64,000 nt of DNA, from assembly GCA_920105805.1 (NCBI GenBank), contig CAKKTI010000027.1, forward strand, positions 34,029 through 98,028, in the 5' to 3' direction. Position 1 is the stretch's first letter. Each line of letters opens with the position of its first letter. The position numbers and the translations under genes are program-made. Shown here one piece after another: positions 35,422 to 47,034 of the stretch. The notes under the pieces were generated by a model. That model ran no database searches. It saw only the letters and a program-made list of their open reading frames with translations, and was not told the origin of the DNA. The stretch is from Condylostoma magnum (Eukaryota > Ciliophora > Heterotrichea > Heterotrichida > Condylostomatidae).

Positions 35422-36546
35422 ATGTCTTACAGTGAAATTTTCATAAAGGCATTGAAATACTTTAGAGATTTTATAGAAATAACTTAAAATATAGGTAATA
35501 ATAGAATTTGTAATGAAGATTGAAGGATACCAGAGTATTTCTAACTAATGACAATTAATGGAATACAATTAGTAGACATACTATAACTCCACAATAATTC
35601 AAGAAGAGGACTCATTGGGAATAGTATAAAAGCGCTTTAATATTAAGTAAAATTGAATTAGATATTAAAATAAACCAAAGACTTAGGAAATTTACCAAAA
35701 TAACCAACTTATTTAATATAAAATTTAAATGAAGTATGCAGTATATCTATTCAAGATAATACAGTTGTTATTGGAAGTAGTGATTAAACTGTATAAATTT
35801 TAGACTTATAAAATTAAAACAACAAAAGAGAGATTGGAAGACATAATGATTGGGTATCAAGTGTATGTATTCAAGGCAATACAGTCATAAGTGGTAGTGA
35901 AGATAGAATCATATGATTTTGAGACCTATAAAATCCTAAAAACAATAGAGAGATTGGAAGGCATTCAAGCGACGTATTAAGTATATGCATTGAAGGTAAT
36001 AATGTGATCAGTGGTAGTGATGATATTAATGTATGTCTTTGAGACTTATCAGATCCAAACAACAATAGAGTAATTTGAAGAAACAATCATATGCTATTTA
36101 GTGTGTGTATTTAATGTAATATTGTTGTAGGCGGAGGGGAAGATGAGACAATATGACTTTAGGATTTATAAAATCCAAGTATTAATAAAGAGATTGGAAG
36201 ACATACTAATAAGGTAAGTTGTGTATGCATTGAAGGCAACATTATCATAAGTGGAAGTGATGATAAAACTATTCAGCTTTGGGACTTATCAGATGAAAAT
36301 AACAATAAAATAATTGGAAGACATAGGAAAGAGATAAACAGTGTATGTATTAAAGATAGCAAGGTGATTAGTGCAAGCAATGATAAAACTGTATGACTTT
36401 GGGACTTGTAAAATCCAAACAATAATTAAATCCTATTCAAATCTGAAAATTTTATTACAGCTTTGACTTTAAGGAATAAAATTATCATAATTGGAGAAGT
36501 TGATAGTGATAATAAATCTAATATAATATACTGGAGTTTAACATAG
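35422..36546 (+). CDS. WD40-repeat protein with very similar tandem repeats
   Basis: 374 residues. A 120-residue N-terminal region is followed by about seven WD40 units with a period near 41-42 residues, each like VCIQGNTVISGSEDRIIWFW followed by DLQNPKNN. The repeats differ little from each other, pointing to recent unit duplication. The Trp of the WD pairs is mostly UGA with some UGG. A propeller of this kind usually acts as a protein-binding platform; no partner can be named. UAG at 36544-36546 (followed by more UAG) is the stop. Confidence 0.85.
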
Positions 36547-36919
36547 TAGAATTAGATAAGAAATTATGTTTATCAAGCTAGTATCTATTATTAGTCGTAT
36601 ACTAGTATCATCTTTATACGAATCGCTTAATCATATCGTTTTTTTCATTATTATTATCCGATTCAAAACATTAATACTTATACATTATACTATCATATTA
36701 ATTTGTGATGTTGCATTGTTAGCTATAAGTTACTAAAATTATAAATTTATTGTGTATTTTTAAATAAAAGAGATAGATTAGTATACAAATAACTTCTATA
36801 TATTTTATTATATACTATTTATAAGAGTGAAAGTATACCAAAATTACTACTTAAACTAGTAAATAAAATAACATTTAACTTATCATACTACTAATTCCAA
36901 CAAAATTCTATATTTAAAC
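36547..36919. other. Gene-free AT-rich stretch between convergent genes
   Basis: About 370 bp, no coding pattern. If the MMTAG2-like protein continues past its first UAA it could extend to about 36875. Confidence 0.4.
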
Positions 36920-37444
36920 TTATATTCATTCAAACTTTCTACTTCTTTTCTTTTTATAATTATTCTTCTTTGCTTTAACATGTTTTTCTGCTCTCCTCCT
37001 TTCCCTCTTCTCCTATCTTTACTTCTTAGCATCTTAGATTGACTAATACAACTTATTTCCCGGATCAAATCCAACTCCAGTGGTTTTAACTCCTCTTTCC
37101 TCCTTCTTAATAAAATCAAATTCTCCAGTTCTCTATGTTAATTTCTTATATTCATTTTGACTAATTCCTCGTTTCCTCTATATTTTTCCTTCCAAGGCTT
37201 CTTCTATACATTACTAGTCTTATTCCCTAATTCTCCGCATCTCTTCATCTAATCCTTCCCTTTCTACCCCTGCTTCTCCCCGAATCCACCAATCTCTTGA
37301 TTTCCATCTTCCTCCAGAGTCTAAAAAGCCTATCTTCACACTTGCCCCTAAATAGCATTCTCTCTCCTTATACGGCATTTGCTTTACATCCTCCCAGGCA
37401 AACAGTCCTCTTCCTCCTCTATTCCCTTCTCGTATTGGATTCAT
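36920..37444 (-). CDS. MMTAG2-family protein (PF10159-like N-terminus)
   Basis: About 174 residues. The start MNPIREGNRGGRGLFAWEDV, then KERECYLGASVKIGFLD and GRWKSRDWWIRGEA, matches the conserved N-terminus of multiple-myeloma-tumour-associated protein 2 (RGGxxxFxWEDVK...RENYLG...GRWxxGRDLxWY). The C-terminus is Lys/Arg-rich as in the family. The molecular role is poorly known (nuclear or nucleolar in animals). UGA at 36926 is either stop or Trp just before UAA at 36920. The start lies 22 bp after the stop of the CAP-domain gene on the same strand. Confidence 0.75.
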
Positions 37445-37466
37445 TTTAACTAAAAATGTTTAATGT

Positions 37467-38231
37467 CTAAGCTTCAATAATGTCTTCGGTCATCTGAGTA
37501 CTCCCATCTGACATTTCTCAGTACTTTTTAAGCTTCTTCACTTGCTTTCCTTCCTCTACACCTGATCTGACTTCGCAGGTCATCTTCACAGCTCCTTCCA
37601 GCCACTCTCCAACCTCCGGCACAGTAGGAATCTCTCCTTCCGGTTCTTGAATCTCAGGTGCTGAGTTATCCTCACTGAAATCTCCTGCAAAAATAATTGC
37701 AACCATTGACTTGTACTGGGTATGAGGCCCAGATCCGATTCCAACACATGCAAATTTCTTATTCATAATTGCATTTCTATGAGGTCTAGTGGGCAAACCA
37801 TCATCCACTATAAAAGAACAAACTACTTCAAATCCTGTGACACTGCCATAATCAAGTGCCTCAGCCAGAGCTTCACTCCACTTGCCAAACCGTTCAACTC
37901 TTTCTTAAAAGCGACTCTCATCACTGGCAATATGACCTATGATTCCCTTAGAGCCTGTATCGTTGACTAGAAATTGTGCAGCTCGGCTTAGGCCATCTGA
38001 GTAGTTTAGAGAGTCTATTGGCTGTTACTCACGTAGGAAATTAATTGCTTCAATACATGCTTCTTTACCTTCACGAGTTATCAGAGGAACTGCGTTGGGG
38101 CGATGTAAGGCGTTATTTGCTTTATATTGTTCTAGATATTTTTCCATGTCATCAGCAAAACTAGAAGGGTGAGTCCTTGCCCGTGTTAACTCGTGGAATA
38201 CGTCTATTGATAGATTTGAGAAAGTAGTCAT
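37467..38231 (-). CDS. CAP/SCP-domain protein, no signal peptide
   Basis: 254 residues. The CAP fold is clear: FHELTRARTHPSSFADDMEK, NFLREQQPIDSLNYSDGLSR, GHIASDESRFQERVERFGKW, SEALAEALDYGSV, RPHRNAIMNKKFACVGIGSG and MVAIIFAGDF. The His and Glu of the CAP cavity are present. The protein lacks a signal peptide, unlike most family members, so it is probably cytosolic or ciliary. The acidic C-terminal extension reads through a UGA as Trp (KKLKKYWEMSDGS) to UAG at 37467-37469. Confidence 0.85.
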
Positions 38232-39120
38232 TTTATTATTACCATTTATTTAGAGAAATTAAAAGGATGTTTTGTGAAAGTTTTTTATTGCAGATTTATG
38301 GGTGGTTGTATAATAGAAGAAAAATGGGAGGTTTAGAGAAAATTATATTAGAAATGCGCAAATTCAGCGTTTTAAAGGTTGAGTATGATATTTGGAATAT
38401 AATTATTCAGTATGCTTGATATAGAAGTCTTTATTTAGTAATAGTATTATTACTAGACCAGCATAAACACAGGAATTCATAATCTACTATATAGATGTGT
38501 CTATGTGATACAGTGATTCTTCATTTAATAAGATTTAACAGTACATATATGTAGCTATTATCATAATTTTTAGCTTTTAATAAACAATGTTAATTTATAA
38601 ATAAATTATGGTACTGAATGAATTTATTGTTTAGATGCATCATAATTTTTCAACATTGTGCTCGTATTTTGGGTAATTAGCAATTCTATAGATATTCTTA
38701 AACTATAGCATTCAGCAAAACGATTTAACTTAGATTAATTTTGTGATTTTACTTCATAATACATTATTGTAGGCTAAATTATTCATTATGCATATTAAAA
38801 CCAAAAAACTATTATATGCATTGCTTCTATGGTTAAACATATATAACGCTGTATAAGTGATCAGTTAATAGTGTTAATTAAATATAAGTTACTTTCCTGA
38901 TTTTATATAAGCATTGTTAATTATAAAACCTATGAAAGTAATATACTTTTTATTGAACTTTCCTTAATCTTTATTTGATAACCTTGTTACTCCAATATAC
39001 TAAGCATTTATTCACATTCTAGCTGGTTTTATCTTCACTCAAACTTGAAAAAAGTCTTATTTAGATCTACTTATTAAACTCATACTAATAAATCTTACTT
39101 GAGCTCTATTAAATATAAAA
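38232..39120. other. Gene-free AT-rich stretch
   Basis: About 890 bp between two divergent genes. No coding frame with protein-like composition, and no repeats noticed. Confidence 0.4.
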
Positions 39121-39954
<834 letters not shown>

Positions 39955-40467
39955 AAAAAACAATCTTTTTATTATTGCTTTAAACAAATAAGCCTCTATT
40001 GTATATTAGGCCGATTATATCGCATAATGAATACACAAATTTAGATAAATTAGCTCTAAAAGTAGTGTAAAATATTGAACTATTAACTCATTAATAATTA
40101 TAGTATTAAATAAGGCACTTTAAATGGAAAATATTTTCATAAAGATCTAAAGACAATGTTATTAAATTAGTTCAAATGTTTATTTTACTATAATGTATTA
40201 AAAGATGAATTGTATAATTATCATATCTGATAAAAGATGACATAACAGAAGTAAAATTTAGCGTAGTTTATGCAATGTATAGAATAATCTTATAGCCAAA
40301 TACATAAATTGCTACAACATATTTTATAAATGATAAAACAATTAATTAAATACCTCTGATCTAACCCTCCGTTAAATACAATCTCTTAAGTCCTTAAATC
40401 AATATAAAAACTTTTTAAAATGTCTACTAAACATCTTAAAAAACATTGAAATATTATATAAACTTAA
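39955..40467. other. Gene-free AT-rich stretch
   Basis: About 510 bp with no clear coding frame or structured RNA. Confidence 0.4.
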
Positions 40468-41463
40468 ATGGAAGAAATAGACAATCTTAGCCCCAGCTCC
40501 ACCTGCTCTGACCTAGGAGACGCCTTCAGATTTTCTCTAAAATATTAAACAAAGCCTCCTCCCCCAGCAAATGTGCTTAATTTTTCCTAGGTCTCGTCAA
40601 TGGCTACATCTCGCAGAATTTCGTTTGATAAGTCAATACCAGACGAGCATGAGTGTCTAGATGAAGAGATTGATCATCTATTGCAATCTCTAAGCCTATT
40701 AGTAGCTTAACAAAACCAAACATATTAACTTCCAGAAAACTATAAAAGCTGGTCAAGTTTCGATAAAGTAAAGCTAGCTTAAAATATACTAGGCCATTAT
40801 AGTATGAAGAAATTTGAATCATATTTCTAGAATCTAAGCACCTAGTCTTCTCCTGTAAGAGATGATAATGAGACAATATCAGTGAAGTGTATATAAGGTG
40901 AGGAAGATGTTATATAAAAGCTGCTTAATAGTGAGAACTCAGGGGCCTTTTTATTACCTGAGTAAGTTTAGTAGCTAAATGCTTTGCTAATTGGAGCTGT
41001 GAGAGACTCTCCTAGTAGATAAGCTGAGAAGAAATATCAGTAACTACAATAACAGCATGAAGAAACTATTAATCTGTTGGTTCAAAATCGGTCAAAATTA
41101 AGAGAAAAGTTGAAAGATAATGAAAAACTTATTCATAGTTTAAAAAGTATTAAATCATAGTAAATTTTATACAGAAATTTAGTATATGAGTAGTATGTTT
41201 AAAGTTTGGAAAAGTAGCTTGAAGAGTCCTTAATGCAGTTTTATTAGGAGTAAAATTAGTATAATGAAGCGAGAAATGAGGTTAAAGAACTAAGATTGGT
41301 ATGCAAATAATTATTAGCATCTCCTAATAGAGATTTACCTGATTTATCTCACAGGGAGAATTTAGAGTATCTAGATAAGCTTAACTCAATAAGTGAGAGA
41401 TAATTATAATCAAGTTCAGACGTAAGCCTTTTGGAAGATAAGACAACAACTTATGAATCATAA
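40468..41463 (+). CDS. Coiled-coil hypothetical protein
   Basis: 331 residues. The first 150 are acidic and Ser-rich. Residues about 185-290 are a long Gln/Glu/Lys coiled coil (KYQQLQQQHEETINLLVQNR and on). The end is acidic (SSDVSLLEDKTTTYES) before UAA at 41461-41463. No family recognised. It lies tail-to-tail with the TTLL gene, 148 bp apart. Confidence 0.55.
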
Positions 41464-41611
41464 ATTTGATAATAATTTTTACTATACTTTCCATACATTT
41501 ATTTAAACTTAATTTATTAGCATTCTATACTATATTTTTTATCATAAGGGAATAATTAATAGGCTTGATGTATTTTCCTATAGGTTGCATTATAATAGAC
41601 GCTTATCTTTA

Positions 41612-43111
41612 TTACTGCAACCTATATTTGCTACCTTTTGTACTGGAATAAGGAGGAGGAGAAACTGGAGATTTCTTTATATTAGGAAACTCTTTCATTT
41701 CATTAGGCTAGGATCTTGTCTATCGCTTATAACTTGATTGTTTTATTATTCTAGTTTACTGATTTGAGATCTTTTGTTTTCTTGCATTTCTCTATTGTTC
41801 AACTACATTTGATGAGTTTTCATAGGGAAGCTATCTATGCAGAATATTACCAGTTCCCTTAGATAAGCCCTAAATTCTCTCTAAAATTTAATCATAGTAT
41901 TGGTTACACCCGGCTCTGTATATAAGATCAAATCCTCCCAAGTTTCTCCTTTCATATACATCACGTCTCTTTTGTTCTTGCTATTTAGTAAACTCTTTCT
42001 TATGTAGATATTATGAATAAGTTTGGCCTGAACGACTAACCATTTAGTCATGCATAGCTTTATAATACTTTGCTCTATTTCTTCTGTTTAAGTTAATCAA
42101 ATTCAATGCATCTTTTATAACAGACTCTTTTACTCTTTCATCAAGAGGAGTATCTGCCGTAAAGCTTGGAGTGTGATTGACTTCCAGAAGAAAAGGTTTA
42201 AATTAAGAGTTGATTATAATATCAAAGCCTAAAATCTCAAAACAAATAGAATTAGTTAATTCATTTCCTTAAGCAGACTTATAGATATGTGATAAGTGTG
42301 GCTAAGCTGTTAATAAAGTTTTAATGATTAAGTCTTTTATCTATTCTCACAACCTCTGTGTATTTTATCCCTCATCATATAACTACTGCAATACAGACTA
42401 TAAACACCGCTTATGTCCTGTATTTGTGTCTTAATCACTTTGATTGAATATAAAATTAGCATCATTTTTATTTATTGCATAGTTAGTTAAATGACTGCAT
42501 ATATCATTAAGGTTCTTGGGAGTAGGAGTTTGGTATTCATGTGTTGCAAATCTCACTAATCCTTCTTTATGCAAAAAAATCCTTAAAGGATCGCATCCTG
42601 TTACAAGTACATAAATTCTAAAATCAAATTTTAAATTGTCTATCAAATAAGGACGAGCTAGATAGCGCTGTACAACACACTTTTCTGGGATTTCTTGAAA
42701 TTTTCTAGTTAAAAATATTCCTCTTCCTTAGCAACTTGCTTCTGGTTTTACAATAAATGTTTTAGCTTGTTTACTATTAAACTATTATCTAAGCTTTATT
42801 CCGTCTCTTGGTAATATTCATGTATCAGGAAAGAAATCAAATTCTTCCGTTAAATGTCTCTTAATATCATTAAGGTTTTTCCCTAAGTAGTCTTTTCTAG
42901 ATATAATATACATCCCTGGAAAGTGATTGATTCTTTGATAGGATTTAAGAGATTGTAGTATTTCAGGAGTAACACCGGAATCCATTCAATACAAGTCAGC
43001 TTTTTATGATTGGTTTCTAACAATATATCAATTGAAGTCCTTTTGTATTATTCTTGTAATAATTTCATACTAGGTTTATATAAGATTTACGACAATCTAG
43101 TTTTTAGGCAT
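41612..43111 (-). CDS. Tubulin polyglutamylase, TTLL family
   Basis: 499 residues, read without intron. It starts MPKNQIVVNLIQTQYEI and has DFNWYIVRNQ and KADLYWMDSGV, where the Trp are UGA. The ATP-grasp core is complete: INHFPGMYIISRKDYL, KTFIVKPEASCQGRGIFLT, FDFRIYVLVTG, SHLTNYAIN and the metal-binding FLLEVNHTPSF. This fits the TTLL4/6/13 group of glutamylases, which add glutamate chains to tubulin tails in cilia. The C-terminal 120 residues are basic, as in enzymes that bind microtubules. Start codon is 24 bp from that of the divergent gene. Confidence 0.92.
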
Positions 43112-43135
43112 TTTATTAATATACAGGAACTAGAA

Positions 43136-43855
43136 ATGGAGAATACGATGCTATACGATGAAATAGACATACTAGTGTTTGGAGAGGGATAAGACTAGTT
43201 TATTTTACGAATGTTTTCCAATGAGCCTAATTCATACATATTGAACTAATATGCCGGTATAAAAAGAATTACAAGAGTTATATCAACTGAGAAACTTTGG
43301 CTACATTTCAACTTTATTTTTGTGCCTTAGGATTTAGAATAACCTTAGCTTTTATAATTAGTCAGAGGATAAGTGTACTAATACATTGTGACTTATCTAG
43401 GAAATGATGTTAACTCATATCAATAAGCTACAGAATTGTTTGAAAACTTAAAGCAGCAAAAGTTTAATCCACCCGAGTATTATTATCATGCAAGACTACT
43501 AAACACTAAGAAAGACTTTTGAAATGATAAGCTGCATATAATCTCTTAAATTCTATCATAGAACTAAAACATCACAATTGGACTTGGATTAATGGCAGCT
43601 TTGGTAAACGAGGGTAAATCCACTAAAAAACTAATAAAGCCTAGATCGGAGAATCTTAAATAAACCAGATTTGTGTGTAAGAGTAATAGTAATACTTATA
43701 AGAAGGAAAAGGATAAAATTTATACTTGAATATTTCAAAATTACCGGAGGAAGAACTCAAGACTGCCTATTACTAAAGATCAGTTATAAGAGTTAAAGTC
43801 AGCTTTAAGCATAGACTATTCATCATCAGATTGTTCATTATTATGATTTAGTTAA
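43136..43855 (+). CDS. Hypothetical protein
   Basis: 239 residues, family unknown. Mixed composition with aromatic residues (EKLWLHFNFIFVPQ, NPPEYYYHARLLNTKKDFW), so likely globular, then a basic stretch (KKLIKPRSENLKQTRFVCKS). Two UGA are read as Trp. UAA at 43853-43855 lies 14 bp before the next start codon on the same strand. Confidence 0.5.
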
Positions 43856-43869
43856 ATAATTAAGAATAA

Positions 43870-45807
43870 ATGGAAATTGATAACAGTGCTGAGGAAAATG
43901 TTTAAGGCTAAGAGGAGCTAAGATAGGAGTAAAATGAAGAAGAAATGTTTAATGATATAGTAAAAGTGTTTTAATTAGAGTAGGAAATATAAAACATTAA
44001 AAATTTTCAGCTGTTACAAGAGGAAATGGTGAATATAAGGAAATAAGGGTAATATTTAATCAGTCCTATCAATAAAGAATTAGTAAAGGAAGTAATTACT
44101 AAGTATCAAGATGAATAAGATATATAAGAAGATGAACAAGAATTATAAGAAGATGAGTAAGACTTATAAGAAGAAGATAATTATTCAGAAGTTGTATCAG
44201 ATTATAATATTGAGGAAATATCTAAAGAAATTATTCTTGATCTAATAAATAACCTTTAATTAGCGGATAAGCAGAAGAAAATTGTTATAAATATATAAAG
44301 AGATAAAAAGGTAATTTAAAAGGAATATGTTGTTCAAAATCCTAATCACCCGTTAATTGTATATATTCTTAAGAATTCATAAGATATTTAGAAAGAAATT
44401 AAAAAATATACTTATGTACAGTGCTTAGATTAAATAGTTAGGAAATGTGGCTTTGTATTTAATCAACAAAACAGATAAGACTTCTAAAACTTTTCATTGA
44501 AATAGAACAATGAACACAGCTATAATAAGTTTAAATAAATAGTCGATGGTTGAATAACTGCACAAAATCCTTAATTTGAAAAGGCAACTGTAGATATAGT
44601 GGCATAACTGTAAAACACTTTAAGCGAGTATAGATAATTAAGAGAAATGAAGCTTATATAAGGTGATGATGTTACCTTATTAGACAATTTCATAAAAACT
44701 ATCGAATAACAGATAAAAGGTGCCAAATAAGGACAGTAAAGGAGATAAGCTCAGAGAGATGATATCAATTATGCTTAAGCAATTGAAGAGATTTTCGATT
44801 TTTATGCAAAGCAGTAATCAATGGTAGGAAGAACAGCTACATTTGAAGAAATATAGCACCGTTATACGAAGTTATCATTAGCTAAGTTCAGTAAATTTTG
44901 CAAGGATTTTAACTTAGCCTAACAAAATCCTAATTAAACCGAATTATTATCAAGAGACTAAATAAAACAAATCTTTATATCAAATTCAGAATTATAAAAA
45001 ACAATGAACCTAGAAAGATTCTAATCAGCTTTGCAATAGATCACTGAAATTTTCTTTCCACAAGAAAATGAATAAAAATTGTTTCTGCTTTATAAAAAAA
45101 TGAATATTAACAAAAGAAAATAATTTAGGGCATAGTTAAAAGGCTTTGGAAATCCCTTTTAAACATCAGCCCCTATAGAAAAACGAGATAATTCAAACTA
45201 TCGCTTTAAAATCTCAAAAAAGAAGTAAGAAAAATTGTAAAACTGAAGATTAACTAAGAAAAATGCAAATAGTCAATTATTATAGCCTCATTTAAGATAT
45301 AATTCCACAGGTAAACGCATTAAACAGAACTAATCTATTTCATACTAGCCTTAGAATATTAGCTTATTCCAGCAAAAGCGATAGTAAAGTTAAAAGCCTT
45401 AAAAGTTTTTTACCATTAAAACAATAGGCCAGGCAAATCTTTAGTAGTTAAAAGACTCCGATAATGAATTTGACCTTTCTTAGTTAATAGCCGATGACTC
45501 TGATGAAGAAACTACCTTAAAAAACGATTATCCAATGACACAGCAATTAAAACAGAATTCTGAAAAAATATATAAGAAGACAGTTACTCCGGGAAGTAAT
45601 CATTCCTTGTAAAATATCAATAATGGAATGTATGCACGAAGAGCAATCCCAAGAAAAGAGAACATTTTTGCATAAAGAAAAGGTAAGTACTTAAGCAAAG
45701 AGGATGAGGATGAGTACAAACTAGAGTAAGGTATTAGATATATTGATAGATAACTACAGCGGGGAAGAAGAATTGCTGATAAATTCCAGAGAAGGGCTCA
45801 TATTTAG
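43870..45807 (+). CDS. Large acidic/Gln-rich protein with p25-alpha/TPPP-like domain
   Basis: About 645 residues. The first 130 residues are Glu/Gln-rich with short repeats (QEDEQELQEDEQDLQEED). Residues about 293-405 fit the p25-alpha pattern: AIEEIFDFYAKQ, LSLAKFSKFCKDFNL, SRDQIKQIFISNSELQKTMN and LERFQSALQQITEIFF. The C-terminal 240 residues are basic and disordered. The domain is related to that in the gene at 14048. A microtubule-associated role is inferred. UAG at 45805-45807 is the likely stop, 28 bp before the lipocalin start. Confidence 0.5.
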
Positions 45808-45835
45808 TTAGATAACATGATAAATTCTAAAAAAG

Positions 45836-46423
45836 ATGTTGATTGTAGTTTTGCTAAACTTTGTTGCAGAAGGAAAATTTGCGTTCGGATCATGTCCGGA
45901 ATCACCAGCTGCTTAAAATTTTGACCTAAATCGATATTTAGGCAAATGATACGAAATTGTAAGAAGTAAAGACTTTCCATTTGAAATAGGAAAATGTGCT
46001 GAGGCTGACTATGATATCAATTCTGAAGGAGAATTTGTATTGTATCACTCAGAGCTAAGTCCAGAGAAGTAAAGAAAAGGTAAGCATGGATATGGATATT
46101 GCGAATAATATTTAGGATAATGTTGGATTTATTTTAAGTGGTTTCAGCCCTATTTAAGCTATAGAATTCTATATACTGATTATAACTACTCAGTAACATT
46201 TAGCTGTATTGATTTTAATATTTTTAATCTGCAATTTGGATGGTATATTAGTCGTAATAGGACTTTAGAAGTGGATTTATATGACAACCTACTAACAAAA
46301 TATACAAGCATTACAGGGGATGATCTGATGTATTAAAACTAAGACAATTGTGATATTGAGGAAAATGCTACTGAATATCAAAAAGAGCTTTAGTTAGTTT
46401 AAATTATACTGGATGATTTATAA
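45836..46423 (+). CDS. Secreted lipocalin (ApoD/Blc-like)
   Basis: 195 residues. A signal peptide (MLIVVLLNFVAEGKFAFGS) is followed by CPESPAAQNFDLNRYLGKWYEIVRS, the first lipocalin motif, in which the invariant Trp is UGA (45947-45949). KCAEADYDINSEGEFVLYHS, RILYTDYNYSVTFSCIDF and GWYISRNRTLEVD complete the barrel pattern. Lipocalins carry small hydrophobic molecules. Cysteines (about residues 20, 53, 91, 97, 119) could form disulfides. UAA at 46421 is the taken stop; earlier UAA/UAG cannot be excluded. Confidence 0.8.
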
Positions 46424-46474
46424 CATTATATGTTTATTTCCAATACTATTCATATCTATCATAGAAAATAATTA

Positions 46475-47029
46475 TTACTTATTTGCAAACCTACTTCTCA
46501 AAATAGGCCCAGTAGGTAAGCTTCTTTACAAGTTTCTCCCAACTTACTTATTAAATGCAATCCCTCTATACGAGCTTCTTAACTAAGGACTCTCAAAGTG
46601 AAGTTTGCTGCAAAGCTTACTGGTTGATTACTTTTATATATAAGAGCAGCTTCTTTAGGACTTCGGAATACTATAACTTGGTTAATTTTACAGTTAAATA
46701 GAATACTTAGGCTTATAATAGCCTAAAGGAGGAGAATTAGAAGTTGTATTAATTTCTCTTCTTGTCTTATGCTTTTCAAGATATCGTTTTTAGCTATTTG
46801 ATCTAAACTAATGCTTTTCAACTATAGTTGCACTGTTCTCATACTTTAAATTTTATCCGATAATCTAATTAATCAGTTAATTCTTTGTAATACTTCTTTT
46901 TATAACAATTTTCTTATCACTAAGCTTTATATTCGCTTACGAGTAGTTTTTATTTACCGAAAAGGGCTGTATTTTCCACGGCCCACCTAAAACATTTTTG
47001 AATTGCTTATAAAATATTTCTTAATACAT
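46475..47029 (-). CDS. Hypothetical protein with PG-rich-like motif
   Basis: 184 residues, basic. It starts MYQEIFYKQFKNVLGGPWKI. The middle is Lys/Asn/Gln-rich; NSPPLGYYKPKYSI (about 115-128) resembles a sperm-tail PG-rich unit, and it ends LPTGPILRSRFANK before UAA. A ciliary structural role is only a guess. Its start codon is 5 bp from that of the divergent carboxypeptidase gene. Confidence 0.55.
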
Positions 47030-47034
47030 AAAAT

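Noticed and set aside
36883-37119. Minus-strand 78-codon frame starting MILLRRRKEELKPLEL
   Set aside because: It lies in a different frame from the MMTAG2-like protein, whose own frame continues through this DNA with the expected basic C-terminus.
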